Numbered from the stretch's first letter, positions 32,060-42,844 are shown. The stretch is 64,000 nucleotides of DNA from Pristionchus mayeri (GCA_036245805.1 BTRK01000002.1:2170001-2234000), one strand, 5' to 3'. Program-made: numbers and translations. Notes: generated by a model from the sequence alone, not told the origin.

Positions 32060-32445
32060 ATATCACTGATAGTATGAAAGTGCCGTAAGGATGCCCTACA
32101 ATCGTTGCCAAGTCACAACTAGAGAAAGACATCATTCATAGGGACCATTGGTGGAACGCTACACATGCGTGTTGATGCTGTTTAAGATCAAATACGTACC
32201 AGGTAATATAGTAGACTTTAATTCACTTATGCGTAATAATGGTGAAAATAAGAAAAAAGTTTTGTCATAAACAATTATGCACATTGTAATCTAAAATAAG
32301 TCATAGATACTACGGGTGTATTTGCTCTACAGAATAATGTTTGTCAACGCAGGGAAATAGTGATATTGTCTAGTCGTATGGAAAACCTTTCCTTTTGTTT
32401 TACCCCAATTTGCAAATAAACAGACCCAGCATTCACACATCCGAT
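32060..32445. other. Intergenic
   Basis: AT-rich spacer; nothing recognised except the 3' processing box at its right edge. Confidence 0.35.
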
Positions 32446-32447
32446 AT

Positions 32448-32464
32448 TAATCACATTTTTATCA
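32448..32464 (-). terminator. Conserved 3' box of the gene at 32485
   Basis: The minus strand reads TGATAAAAATGTGATTA about 20 bases after the stop. The same word follows several paralogues and includes a GATAAA-type poly(A) signal variant. Confidence 0.5.
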
Positions 32465-32484
32465 ACACCTTATTCAGGTCTTTA

Positions 32485-33090
32485 TCAGATCGTCAAAATG
32501 GCAACTGCTGCGACCGACACAGCAAGGGCGAGGATGATTTTCGGAGGTGCGAAGCTAGAGGTGAGTTCGGTAGAAGCATCGGTTACACTGCTGGCCAGCA
32601 AGGTTTGTGTGGATGTGGGAGTGGCAGACGTCGAGGATTGGGTAGAAGAAGCGGTAGAAGTGGACGTGGTACTCTGAGAAGTAGGGGGGACACTGGAAGT
32701 AGTGGTCGGAGTCGAAGCAGACTTTGTGCTTGTCGAAGTAGAGGAAGATGTTGATGGAGTAGTCTTCTGAGTGGAAGTAGTTGTAGGCGAGGTTGCCTTC
32801 ATAGTTGTAGGAGTTGGGCGAATTGTGACTTTTTTCGTGGAAGGATAGGAAGATGTCTGCGTGGAAATAGTCGAGGCAGAAATCTGCTTCGGTGTCCCAG
32901 TTCTAACTTCAGTATTCATCTTCATAGTGACTGTATTGTAAAGCATAGTCCTCTTGGTGGCAAGACCTTGAGTGGTACTAGAATTTGTATTAGCCGTAGA
33001 GGTAACGCCATTCGAGAGTGGGGTCTTAGCAGGAGGCTCGGCGGAAAACAGGGAAATGACGGCCACGATAAGGACTGGTAATGACTTCAT
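32485..33090 (-). CDS. Mucin-like GPI-anchored surface protein, single exon
   Basis: One open frame of 201 codons. Signal peptide MKSLPVLIVAVISLFSAEPP, then about 150 residues dominated by Ser, Thr and Pro (TTTSTQKTTPSTSSSTSTST), then a hydrophobic end (PPKIILALAVSVAAVAILTI) directly before the stop, as expected of GPI-anchored proteins. No cysteine in the mature part, so it lacks the three-finger domain of its neighbours, though it has the same tail type and 3' box. The stalk is probably heavily O-glycosylated (inference). A TATA-like ATATAAAC lies about 65 bp upstream of the start. Confidence 0.8.
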   Translation of the reverse strand: MKSLPVLIVAVISLFSAEPPAKTPLSNGVTSTANTNSSTTQGLATKRTMLYNTVTMKMNTEVRTGTPKQISASTISTQTSSYPSTKKVTIRPTPTTMKATSPTTTSTQKTTPSTSSSTSTSTKSASTPTTTSSVPPTSQSTTSTSTASSTQSSTSATPTSTQTLLASSVTDASTELTSSFAPPKIILALAVSVAAVAILTI

Positions 33091-33351
33091 CGTGAAGAAG
33101 ATACGGAAGAGTCCAGAAATTGAGAAATGCGGAGTAGAACGAAAAACACGTGTTTATATGCATTTTCAAAATACATTTATAAATCGGATAAGCAATGCGT
33201 ACCCTAATCTTATCGCGATAATAAATTCATCCATAGAATTACACAAATATATCATTGGTAACATCGACAATTACTCATATTATAGATAAGGGCATACGAT
33301 TTCACTTTTTTCACTTTATCACTTTTTTCAGTATCCATGTCTTGATCAGTA

Positions 33352-34253
33352 TCAGAGGGTCAGTCCTGCCATAGCTACAGCTACATATATTGAAATGGGA
33401 AGAGTTTGGGTAATGGCGGTGCTAGTCGTTGATTCAGGAGTTGCATCAGTTACAGTATGCGGAGTAGAGTACGAAGTGAAAGAGATGATTGTAGGAGTGG
33501 GAGCGGAAGGAGATGCATAACTGGTGGTCGGCTTCTCTGGCTCGGGAGGATCGCATTTATCGCCTTTGCAACAGCAGAATGTGCCCATCACAGCAGTGTT
33601 CAGAATTATGACACCGCATCCACTCCCCTGTCAAGAAAAGCGTGTGTATCTGATAATCGGGCACTAGGTCGGATGATCACCGTCGGATGATAACATAAAA
33701 GATAACCAAAAAAATGGACCTTTCTGTAGAACTTTCACAGTAGGTTCCCAATGTGCCAAAATATGATTATGTGAAAGTGCTACAGAATGGTTCATTTGTT
33801 GGTTATCATCCGACGGTGATCATCCGACGTAGTGCCGACAATCGCCTCGAATTCTACATTTCACAAATTGCACTTTGTACATTAAAAACATGTATTTAAT
33901 CTCTACTCACTTCCTTGAATTTCGAGCAGAACTCATTGTCTACACACTCGTGCATTCGAATAACTAATTCTGGAAAATATGCAGCACCACAATACTCCAC
34001 GCCAGGATCGCAATACATGAGCTCCTGAGAAAACTGATTCAGGTGAACATGTAAATTCAGCACAAACAGTTTTTCTGTGTAATCTTGCAATACCGGGCAG
34101 ATCAACAACGCATTGAATCCTCGCTTTATCATTATTATCAACTGAAGCTTCTTGTTGGACGCAGTTTGACGGTTTAACCTGGATTTTGCTTCCAGCCTCA
34201 GAGAGCAGAAGAATGTTGATAGAAATGACGATTATGTAGATACTACGCATCAC
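33352..34253 (-). CDS. Three-finger GPI-anchored protein (copy G)
   Basis: Exon 1 (34253 to about 34110): signal peptide MMRSIYIIVISINILLLSEA, then KPSNCVQQEASVDNNDKARI, QC. Exon 2 (34024-33911): ELMYCDPGVEYCGAAYFPEL, VIRMHECVDNEFCSKFKE, ending at GTGAGT. Exon 3 (33627-33352): GSGCGVIILNTAVMGTFCCC, KGDKCDPPEPEKP, a Ser/Thr/Pro stalk and the hydrophobic tail ISIYVAVAMAGLTL. Exon 2 begins after TTTTCTCAG in phase 0; the exact exon 1 donor (GTTGTT or GTTGAT) is weak and uncertain. A 175-bp MITE sits in intron 2. The whole gene, including flanks and this MITE, is duplicated at 37469-39605. Confidence 0.75.
33660..33836. mobile_element. MITE in intron 2 of the gene at 33352
   Basis: Left end GCACTAGGTCGGATGATCAC, continuing CGTCGGATGATAAC. 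Right end is the inverse (GTTATCATCCGACGGTGATC, ATCCGACG). Internal parts are also partly inverted (CTGTAGAACTTTCACA against TGTGAAAGTGCTACAG). Shared with the duplicate copy at 37778, so it predates the duplication. Confidence 0.75.
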
Positions 34254-34259
34254 GATAAG

Positions 34260-34800
34260 ATGGAGGGTTGGGCGTGGAGAAGTAGAGGGAGTAGAGGCAA
34301 AACCTGTGGGGTTGGATATGGAGAAGGAAAAATTGTCGGATCTTAAATTTGCTGAATATATAGCCGTTTATACATTGTTGGGAAAAGTATCTATTGAAAT
34401 TAGATCAATCGATTCTGAACTTGACATATTCAGTTAAATACATCAATACAATAATTTTGATTCCATCTACACATCGATATATTTGGTAACACAAATGTAA
34501 AATTTCACACGAAATATCATCACGTTAAAGAACTGTAGCAACGTTGGTCAACATGCGACTCAGTATAGTACCTTGGTTTCTGGCGGACACTATCACTATT
34601 CTCTCTCTCTCGTATTCATATGTGTAACACTAATTCGACACCGAGAATCAACTTCCCACAGAGAAGCTCAAAAACAATAATTTGTATAAATACGGAAAAA
34701 ATGTAAATGTAAGAATACATTGGTTAATTGAAGACCTTTTCAATACCCCGCTATTTCAGTTCCCCAAAATTGTTTTTGTGTCATCATCTCTTTGTGTATT
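34260..34800. other. Intergenic, duplicated
   Basis: Upstream region of the gene at 33352. It is matched by about 39610-40156, including words such as ACTGTAGCAA, GGTCAACATGCGAC and TTGTGTATTATAATCACATT, as part of the segmental duplication. Confidence 0.5.
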
Positions 34801-34818
34801 ATAATCACATTTTTATCA
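34801..34818 (-). terminator. Conserved 3' box of the gene at 34848
   Basis: TGATAAAAATGTGATTAT on the minus strand about 30 bases after the stop; identical in the paralogues at 32485 and, with small changes, 40205 and 41546. Confidence 0.5.
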
Positions 34819-34847
34819 TTAGGTTAGTTGTGGGATTTTGGTCAGTA

Positions 34848-35465
34848 TCAAAGGGCTAATCCTGTCACAGCTGCAGCTGCGGCAAGTGAGAAAAGGAGGG
34901 TCGGGATCGTGGTAGCGCTCGTGGTAGGGGTCGCTTCTCTGGCATTGTTCGGGGTCGTGGAGGACTCGGTCGCGGCGGTCGCGGTTGTGGAAGATGGGTC
35001 GTTGCAGTTTTCGTACATGCAGCAACGACGTGATCCTACCTCCACGCCCGCTTCCAACTCTTTGCAGTCCACCTGAAAATCACTTCGCATTCTTTCTGAA
35101 CAATTCTTGGGATAAAATGTTTGAAAATTTGTTACTTCCACGCAGTCCTTGCAGATCGCCTCGTTTCCACATCTTCTCGTGACATTCTTCGGATTCTTCG
35201 TGAAGGTGATGGTAACGCACCACTTTGTTGCATCGGTACACATGACATATTATTAAAAGCACATTAAATTCCGATTCTTACTCTGAGAACTCACTTTTGG
35301 CAAGTACAGCTCTCCATCAGGGGTTGTTTGATCCTGGCACGCCAATGTCGATGGAGGGTTAGTTTTCTTAGGTGGAGGGTTGGCAGCAGGCGCGACCACA
35401 GCATTTTCCGCTGCAAGTGGAAGAATCGCGACGGCAACGAAGAGGATTGAGGGCAGATGCATCAC
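34848..35465 (-). CDS. Three-finger GPI-anchored protein (H)
   Basis: Exon 1 (35465-35295): signal peptide MMHLPSILFVAVAILPLAAE, a Pro/Ala linker and CQDQTTPDGELYLPK. Exon 2 (35222-35136): WCVTITFTKNPKNVTRRCGN, EAICKDCVE. Exon 3 (35072-34848): VDCKELEAGVEVGSRRCCMY, ENCNDPSS, a Ser/Thr stalk and the tail IPTLLFSLAAAAAVTGLAL. All joins are phase 0 with GTGAGT/GTAACA donors. The final signature is CCMYENCN rather than CCC. The first donor is followed by an intron ending AACAAAG, which is a non-ideal acceptor. It has a TATA box and 3' box like its relatives. Likely attached to the outer cell surface; partner unknown. Confidence 0.8.
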
Positions 35466-35540
35466 GATACGAGGCGAAAGAGGGAGGGGGCGGGATTGGT
35501 GAGAGGGTTGGGAAATTGGAGGATGAGCGGAACCGGGGGA

Positions 35541-35551
35541 TATTTATAGGT
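35541..35551 (-). promoter_or_regulatory. TATA box of the gene at 34848
   Basis: CCTATAAATA on the minus strand about 80 bp upstream of the ATG. A pyrimidine stretch containing TTCCCAACCCTCTC lies between box and start, also seen before the gene at 40205. Confidence 0.55.
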
Positions 35552-35683
35552 TTTTAAAATATAATTTACTGAATCAGATCAGGCGTAATCTAATCGATAA
35601 AGAAATCGCATCGATAATGGATTCTGCAGTAATATTGAGTTTATTGTATCGGTCAGTGTAATTGTTTTAATTTTTCAATCTAT

Positions 35684-36719
35684 ATATGAGGCCGTTTGCC
35701 TAAGAATCGAGCAAGATCCGGCACAGCTCAAAAATATCATTTATCCGAAACTCAGTGGTTTGGGGTTATCTAAGGTGCTGAAAAGGGTGGGCACATTCAT
35801 TTTGCCCCCAGAGTCGTCGTTGGCTCCAGACGATGTCACGTCCAAAACATATTTTTAAATGTAAATTTGTTCTCGAATGAGCTGAAATTAAGTGAACATG
35901 GTTCCCGGGGTAGAATTTCATGCTGGTCACGCCTATCCAGTTCATTTTTCATGAATTATTAAAATTATTTTTAAAAATACATCTTTTCTCTAAGGCAAAA
36001 GTGGCCTTAGCAAGTTACATGGTTATAAGCGGCATGACGAGACGATTCAGAATCTCTATTTTCGTCCAATTTGATGCAGCGAGTTTTAAAACATCCAAAT
36101 TTTACTGATGTCAAAACGTGGGAAAACGTAGAAGCTTCATTCCCCCTCTCCTTCCCTCCTTCGATAGAAGCTAGACAGTGTGCAGATGCGAGAGAGTGGA
36201 GAGGCGAGAGAACTGTCAGGGGGTAAACTGACGAGGGAGGGCAGGGAGAGGGTGAAATTGCTGTGTTTTCCCACGTTTTGACATCAGTAAAATGTGGCTG
36301 TTTTAAAACTCGCTGCATCAAATTGGACGAAAATAGAGATTCTGAATCGTCTCGTCATGCCGCTTCTAACCATTTAACTTGCTAAGGTCACTTTTGCCTT
36401 AGAGAAAAGATGTATTTTTAAAAATAATTTTAATAATTCATGAAAAATGAAGTGGATAGGCGTAATCCGCATGAAATTCTACCCCGGGAACCATGTTCAC
36501 GTAATTTTAGCACATTCGAGAGCAACGTTACATTAAAACATGTGTTTTCGACGTGACATCGTCTGGAGCCAACGACGACTCTGGGGGCAAAATGAATGTG
36601 TTCATCGTTTTCAGCACCTTAGATAACCCCAAATCACCGAGTTTCAGAGAAATGATATTTTTGGACTGTGCCAGAATTCTCCGAATCTGCTCGATTCTTA
36701 AGCAAACGGCCTCATATTT
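35684..36719. mobile_element. Large foldback element (arms about 410-450 bp)
   Basis: Left end ATGAGGCCGTTTGCCTAAGA; right end TCTTAAGCAAACGGCCTCAT. The arms match along their whole length with few changes (for example GGAACCATGTTCAC on one side and GTGAACATGGTTCC on the other). The spacer of about 120 bp is GA-rich. No transposase. Three other elements of similar size and build occur in this window. Confidence 0.85.
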
Positions 36720-36919
36720 TAGCCATGTATTAATACATTACAGTAGCTGCCTATTCATTGTACTTATTATACCACTTCATGCACTTAAGTACTTGTGTAT
36801 TCCTACCTTTATCGGAGTATTAAATTAACAAATTGCACATGATATAATACATTAGCCCACCCCCAAAATATGTGTCCTCCGAAATTAAAATATATTCACT
36901 GTAATACACATTGTGTCCC

Positions 36920-37440
36920 GTCCAGAACTTGAGAAGTGCGGAGTAGAGATAAAAGTACGTGTTTATATAGATTTTAAATTCAATTTTTGAATCGGATAAA
37001 CTTCAATTTTAGTATCGTGACAATTTTTGTGTTACAATGTTGAAATTTTGTTTGATGTAAATTGAATGAGAAGTGCACAAAACAATTACCGATTCTGTAT
37101 AATTTCCGCTAAATACATTTAGGTTGGCCTGTCATGAGTCAAAAAGGAATTTATTTAAGCATAGTCAATTATTGTTTGCTATGAACTCAAAGAAACACAT
37201 CTATCAATTCTACATTTCGTAAGAAACGTGGGCGCAATACATTTCATCTCCCATCCTTTCTAAAGCTTTCTTAAATAACCCATGAATGTCCTTACGTTGA
37301 AATCACTCACAGGATTCTAACGTGTAACATAATCTTATCGCGATAATAAAGTAGTTTATTCTTCATCGAATTACGTAAATAAGTCATTGATAACATGTAC
37401 AATTACTCATTTTGTATATAATTGCAGAATCATTTATTTA
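36920..37440. pseudogene. Promoter relic of a lost copy of the gene at 32485
   Basis: Words from upstream of the gene at 32485 recur here in order: GAAGTGCGGAGTAGA, ACGTGTTTATAT, AATCGGATAA, then TAATCTTATCGCGATAATAA and ACAATTACTCAT. The coding part is missing; about 250 bp of unrelated DNA interrupts the block. It marks the left edge of the duplicated segment. Confidence 0.5.
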
Positions 37441-37777
37441 TTGTTCAGTATCCAGTTATTGGTCAGTATCACAGGGTCAGTCCTGCCACAGCTACATACA
37501 TTGAAATGGGAAGAGTTTGGGTAATGGCGGTGCTAGTCGTTGATTCAGGAGTTGCATCAATTACAGTATGCGGAGTAGAAGAAGGAGTGGAAGAGCGGAT
37601 TGTCGAAGTGGGAGTGGAAGGAGATGAGTTAGAGGTGGTCGGCTTCTCTGGCTCGGGAGGATCCCATTTATCGCTTTTGCAACAGCAGAATGTGCCCATC
37701 ACAGTAGTGTTCAAAATTATGTCACCGCATCCACTCCCCTGTCAAGAAAAGCGTGTGTATCTGATAATCGGGCACTA

Positions 37778-37967
37778 GGTCGGATGATCACCGTCGGATG
37801 ATAACATAAAAGATAACCAAAAAATGGACCTTTCTGTAGAACTTTCACAGTAGATTCCCAAAGTGCCAAAATATGATTATGTGAAAGTGCTACAGAATGG
37901 TTCATTTGTTGGTTATCATCCAGTAGGTTATCATCCGACGGTGGTCATCCGACGTAGTGCCGACAAT
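37778..37967. mobile_element. MITE, duplicate of the one at 33660
   Basis: The same element in the same intron position as in copy G, with an extra short segment (TAGGTTATCATCC) near its right end. Confidence 0.7.
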
Positions 37968-38008
37968 CGACTTGAATTCTAAATACATTTCACAAATTGC
38001 ACTTTGTA

Positions 38009-39229
38009 TTAGATTGGCGGAAAACGTTATTTCTTGGGCAAAGGCAAATCATGAGTTCAATTATACTTGTCCTCATTACTGACAATATGTGCCCAACGGC
38101 CTGCAATGTATGGATCCCTTTAGAACCCGCCTGGGTGCGAATGGAAGTATTGCTCGAGTTCAACCTCGAGACTGTCACGTGAATTGATGGACCTACCTCG
38201 AACGGCATGGACAAGGTCTGTGAAAAGCCACTAATTGGACGGGGCCATGCCAGGAGAATACGGGGGTAAGGGAGAACCATCCGTCCATATCCAGCCAGTT
38301 ACTGCTAGACTTGATTGGAGACCTAGTGACGGGGGTCATTTGGCTGATTCTACACTTTCTAGTCCTTCAGCCGTGAACGATCGACTTCCAACTTCAAATT
38401 CTGTAGGTGTGTGACGTACTTGACCCCGGTGATTGACATGCCCTGAGGTAGTTGCTCCGATTAGATCACGCCACCCACTCCCCACCACATTGACAGCTTG
38501 TTTTTCTTGGGGTTCAGGTAAAGTTTGGAGACACCCTGTGGAGGCTCTCCTTCTCCAACCCGCTTGGTTCTCACATGGTTGTTATCGTTGACGACCCACT
38601 TCTCATTCCCCCTTATGAGCCGTTCCGGCCATCGATCCCCACCTCGGAGAATGAGGAGAGTATTGGAATCATCGACTCGACGGTCATGGCTGGCTTGGAT
38701 CAGATCATGGGATTTGAATCGACCGATTATTTTCCTCATTCCAATATATATCAAGCCTTCTTTGACAGTGCGATGGTGGACTCTAAGTGCACTAGTCATT
38801 TCACGGGCACTTCGTAATGAACTCGTTTAAGCAGCTTTCTACAAAGTCTCAAAATGTAACAAACGCGGTCTCCCAGATCGACCTCATTCATTGAGGGAAA
38901 AGTCGCCTTCTTCGAGCATCTGGATCCAATTCCTGAAGGCGTTGTAGAGGGGAGATGTGTGTCATAAACATTCTTCAGTAGGGTCTCCGAATCCTTCATC
39001 GTGGTGTTGAATAGAGAGAGGTAATTCAAAACATGTCGGAAGTGTGTGGCACCAGGAACATAAATCGTTGATCTACTAGAGCTTGACTGAAGGCAAGGGA
39101 ATGGGGAGTCGTTTACTATAAAAACCCATCACTGATTGTTATTCACTAGCAACATGGGAAAACCAAAGTGCATTTGTGGCGAGCAGTGCAAAAATAAAAC
39201 CAGTGACAAAGACTTTCCCGCCAACCTAA
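38009..39229 (-). mobile_element. Degenerate mariner, inserted in an intron
   Basis: Ends TTAGATTGGCGG (left) and CCGCCAACCTAA (right, one difference), flanked by TA on both sides. The matching site in copy G (33886 region) is the uninterrupted TTTGTACATT, an empty site. Minus-strand remnants of mariner transposase are visible: RLIRGNEKWVVNDN (the catalytic Asp of GDEKW is Asn), GEPPQGVSKLYLNPKKNKLS and MWWGVGGVI. Several frames, no intact gene. Confidence 0.85.
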
Positions 39230-40156
39230 TACATTAAAAACATGTATTTAATCTCTACTCACTTCCTTAAATTTCGAGCAGAACTCATTGTCTACACACT
39301 CGTGCATTCGAATAACTAATTCTGGAAAATATGCAGCACCACAATACTCCATGCCAGGAGCGCAATACATGAGCTCCTGAGAAAACTGATTCAGGTGAAC
39401 ATGTAAATTCAGCACGAACAGTTTTTCTGTGTAATCTTGCAATACGGGGCAGATCAACAACGCATTGAATCCTCGCTCTATCATTATTATCAACTGAAGC
39501 TTCTTGTTGGACGCAGTTTGACGGTTTAACCTGGATTTTGCTTCCAGCCTCAGAGAGCAGAAGAATGTTGATAGAAATGATGATTATGTAGATACTACGC
39601 ATCATGATAAGATGGAGGGTTGGGCGTGGAGAAGTAGAGGGAGTAGAGGCAAAACCTGTGGGGTTGGTTATGGAAAAGGAAAAATTGTCGGATCTTAAAT
39701 TTTAATTTTTATATATATAGCCGTTTATACACTGTTGGGAACAGTATTTATTCAAATTAGATCAATCGATTCTGCACTTGACATATTAAGTTAAATACAT
39801 CAATACAATAATTTTGATTCCATCTACACATCGATATATTCGGTCATACAATAGTAACCTTTTCATTTAAAAATATTATAACGTTAAAGGACTGTAGCAA
39901 GGCTGGTCAACATGCGACATAGTTTTGAGTTACCTTGGTCTCGTTTTGAGTTACTATTGAAATTCCGTATTCATATGCGTTACACTAACTATACACTGAA
40001 AATCAACTTCCTACAGAGATGCTTATGACCAATTATTTGTTGAAATACGAACAAACTCATAAATGTATGAATACATTGGCTAATTGAATACACTGCCAAT
40101 TCCCCGTTCTTCCAGTTCCCCAAAATTGATTTTGTTTCATCATCTATTTGTGTATT

Positions 40157-40174
40157 ATAATCACATTTTTATCC
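40157..40174 (-). terminator. Conserved 3' box of the gene at 40205
   Basis: GGATAAAAATGTGATTAT on the minus strand, about 30 bases after the stop, matching the box at 34801. Confidence 0.45.
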
Positions 40175-40204
40175 TTTTGTTAGTATTTTAATATTGGGTC
40201 AGTA

Positions 40205-40756
40205 TCACATGGTCCATCCTATCACTGCTGCAGCTGCAGCAAGCGTGGAAGGCGTGGTCTCCGTCGGTGTCACATTATTGCAGTTTTCTTTTTTACAACA
40301 GCAATAGTGTTTTCCGGTGAGATCGAAGCACTGCTCTTCCTGAAACGAATGTATGCTATTAACATAAAACAAAGACGCATATTATCCTTCGAAAATATAG
40401 TGATACTTACAGGTTTGGTTCTTTTGGCACAAGCTTCATCTGTATCGCATTGCATCTGCCTTTTCTTCACTTCCTTTTCCTCGACTTTTTCACTGAATGT
40501 CACGGTCCTACACCACTGCACGCCTTCGTTGCATGGAGTCACCTTCTGAATATAGAGTAGCAAAACGATGAATACTATTAAAACGAACCGTGGGCGGGGC
40601 GATTTCGACGGAAACTGCAGCGGACTCTTCCATGCAGTTGACGGTCGGCGGCGTCTCCTTCTGACTATTATTACCGGAGTCTTCGGAAGTTGCGTCGGCA
40701 GAGCATAGTGGAAGAGTAGCGAGGACAACGAAGATGAGCGAGAGAAGATGCATCAC
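40205..40756 (-). CDS. Three-finger GPI-anchored protein (J)
   Basis: Exon 1 (40756-40589): signal peptide MMHLLSLIFVVLATLPLCSA, then NCMEESAAVSVEIAPPT. Exon 2 (40545-40411): KVTPCNEGVQWCRTVTFSEK, KRQMQCDTDEACAKRTKP, ending GTAAGT. Exon 3 (40339-40205): EEQCFDLTGKHYCCCKKENC, NNVTPTE and a short tail TPSTLAAAAAVIGWTM before TGA. All joins are phase 0. Full three-finger signature CCCKKENCN. The stalk is only a few residues long, in contrast to the long mucin stalks of neighbours. It occupies the place that the gene at 34848 holds in the duplicated block, so the two are probably diverged partners of that duplication. Confidence 0.8.
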
Positions 40757-40820
40757 GGGGGGGGGGGAGAATGAATTGGAGGGAGAGGGTTGGGAACTGT
40801 GGATATGAACGAAAGAGGTC

Positions 40821-40832
40821 GATATTTATAGG
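40821..40832 (-). promoter_or_regulatory. TATA box of the gene at 40205
   Basis: CCTATAAATATC on the minus strand about 65 bp upstream of the ATG, with the same downstream word TTCCCAACCCTCTCC as before the gene at 34848. Confidence 0.55.
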
Positions 40833-40849
40833 GCATTTTGAAATTCCAT

Positions 40850-41495
40850 TTAACGAATCATATCATGTATAATATAAGCATCGAAAAGGGGATTTCGAAA
40901 AAAAAATTGCGATGATGGTATTAGTCAGTTCAATTTAAAAACTTCAATCTCAGAATAATTTTGTCGCCAAGGATTTCTAGCATCATTCTCAGTGAATTGC
41001 TCCACTTTGCATGAAAATAACTGGGCAGGTAAAATTGGCTTTACCCTGAATGTGACCATTACGATTATTTCACAATGTACAGGGATTTTTCTACAGCTGC
41101 AGCGAGCGACAGGAGGAGGCTAGGGATCAAAATCAATATACATGCTGGTATTTTACAATATAGTATTAATTTTGAAAATTAGTTATTGAATATTGAAATC
41201 AAAATAGTCGCACGTGAATTCACATTGTATCGCTTCACGCGCGTTTCGGTTACTCTTTCATCCATACATTCAATATCAACACATCAACAAGTGCACTCGA
41301 AACACGCAAGTACCGTACGAGAGAAGTATTTGATTTCTCAAATAATTTAGTACTGTTAGGTGACTGACAACCAGATTAAACTAACAAAGTAATTTTGGTT
41401 TATTTAAATGCATCATCGTAATTTTATTTATGTTTTTGTTTGAAAACATTTTCATAATTTCATCACATCCCATTCATATACACATGTTGTTGATA
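40850..41495. other. Intergenic with an orphan tail fragment
   Basis: Mostly AT-rich. At about 41088-41126 the words CTACAGCTGCAGCGAGCGAC and AGGAGGAGGCTAGGG repeat the GPI-tail coding sequence of the gene at 41546, without any upstream exon. Confidence 0.5.
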
Positions 41496-41496
41496 A

Positions 41497-41513
41497 TAAT
41501 CACATTTTATCAG
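41497..41513 (-). terminator. Conserved 3' box of the gene at 41546
   Basis: TGATAAAATGTGATTAT on the minus strand, about 32 bases after the stop. Confidence 0.45.
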
Positions 41514-41545
41514 TTGGTGTTAGTTAGTTAGTACTCAGGTCTCAA

Positions 41546-42366
41546 TCACAGGGTCCACCCTGCCACCGCTACAGCTGCAGCGAGCGACAGGAGGAGGGTA
41601 GGGGTATTGGAGGGGTTGGTGGGGGAAATGGTTGGATCAGTGACATCTGTGACATTGCTCGCAGTCGAGGTGGAGGAGGGAGTGGGCTCAGCCGTTGGAG
41701 CAGCAGTAGGGGGAGGAGGCGCCGAGCAGTAGGGATCCTTGTTGCAGTCCGGACCCTTACAGCAGCAGTAGGTGCCCGTCTCCGGCTCGTTATCTTTAAC
41801 GACAACACTGCACGGTTCCTGGAAAATCATAATAAGGCCAGCATCAACCTATATCCAAATTATCTTCGCTAGAAATTACAGATTTATTTTTGAAATAAAT
41901 TATCACACTCCAGATGGGTGAGAGAGCAAAAAGAATGAATAAAGTCATTTCTTACGAATTTTCTTAAGCTAACCTCAGTGCATGCGCATCCCTCTTTCTT
42001 TCTGCACTCCTTTCTCATTCCCGTTTTCGCATTAGTTTTCCTAGTGAAATTGAAGATGGCGCACCACTCCTCGCCGTCCCCGCATTCATTAGATATCTGA
42101 AACGTATTTTTTATGATATTTGATATTTAACACTCGAATTGATAACTAACACTCGGATGATCCGCGACTTCACCGTCCTTGGCCGAAACGAGGCAGATGA
42201 GCTTCGGTTTGACGGTTTCAGCCTGTTGGGTACCGGCGGCTGGAGAGTCAGCCCCAGCTGGTCCATCAGCTTGTAAAGCTGCAGCTGCGGATGGATCTGC
42301 ATCAGCTGTGACTACGTGAGGAAGAATCGCGATGTTGACGAAGAGGAAAGGGAGCAGATGCATCAC
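41546..42366 (-). CDS. Three-finger GPI-anchored protein (K)
   Basis: Exon 1 (42366-42151): signal peptide MMHLLPFLFVNIAILPHVVT, an Ala/Pro-rich linker and KPKLICLVSAKDGEVADHPS. Exon 2 (42096-41974): ISNECGDGEEWCAIFNFTRK, MRKECRKKEGCACTE. Exon 3 (41818-41546): EPCSVVVKDNEPETGTYCCC, KGPDCNKDPYC, a Pro/Ala/Ser/Thr stalk and the tail TPTLLLSLAAAVAVAGWTL. Joins are all phase 0 (donors GTTAGT and GTTAGC). An extra Cys (DPYC) follows the CCCKGPDCN signature. Intact as far as seen, with TATA and 3' boxes. Expected to sit on the outer cell surface by a GPI anchor; function unknown. Confidence 0.82.
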
Positions 42367-42455
42367 GACACGCGGAAGGAAGTGGATGGGATGATCAGGG
42401 AAGATGGAATTGAGGGGAGAGGGCTGGGAAGTGTGAACATGGACGAAACAGAGCG

Positions 42456-42466
42456 ATATTTAAAGC
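42456..42466 (-). promoter_or_regulatory. TATA-like box of the gene at 41546
   Basis: CTTTAAATATC on the minus strand about 90 bp upstream of the ATG. Confidence 0.4.
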
Positions 42467-42469
42467 ATG

Positions 42470-42840
42470 TTCAACACATTTAGTGAACAAAATCATGTGT
42501 AATCTAACCATAGATATGGAATTTACGAAAATATATTTAGATGATTGTATGCGTTAGTGTAAGTTCAAGTCAATAATGCATTAACATATGTTGGACACCA
42601 GTGACAAAATACAAAACGGGAATTTAGGAAAATAGGTCAAGCGCTGGCGATTATTTTCCTAGCAGTAATATTGATACTAGATGACATGAATACTGTGTTC
42701 AAGTGAACATAAGTTATGTAAGTATTCAGAATGAATTACAATTAATGGATCGTTATCATGAGAAGTATGACACCTGTATAAGCGAGAGATAGGCGGAAAA
42801 GGGAATACAATTTCGAGTTTGTGCAAATGATGATAAACTC
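42470..42840. other. Intergenic; no third exon for the gene at 42845
   Basis: I searched both strands for a CCCxxxxCN exon and a hydrophobic tail and found none here. Confidence 0.45.
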
Positions 42841-42844
42841 ACAC

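Larger units (their letters stand above)
37469..39605 (-). pseudogene. Three-finger GPI gene, duplicate of 33352 with mariner insertion (copy G')
   Basis: Exon 1 (39605 to about 39462) and exon 2 (39376-39263) differ from copy G by a few substitutions. Exon 3 (37738-37469) reads TTVMGTFCCCKSDKWDPPEP, so the last conserved Cys of the three-finger signature (CCCKGDKC in copy G) is Trp here. The tail (ISMYVAVAGLTL) is two residues shorter. Intron 2 is 1.5 kb instead of 0.28 kb because a mariner relic (38009-39229) has been inserted. Loss of a structural Cys suggests that the product misfolds; the frame is otherwise open, so it may be a very young pseudogene. Confidence 0.75.

Noticed and set aside
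34828..35076. Plus-strand frame overlapping the gene at 34848
   Set aside because: Antisense of the stalk and tail codons of a well-supported minus-strand gene. The same applies to Val/Gly/Glu-rich plus-strand frames at 14382, 25139, 37422 and 46640.
36007..36828. Frames at the foldback element 35684-36719
   Set aside because: They lie in or across the inverted arms and show no domain.
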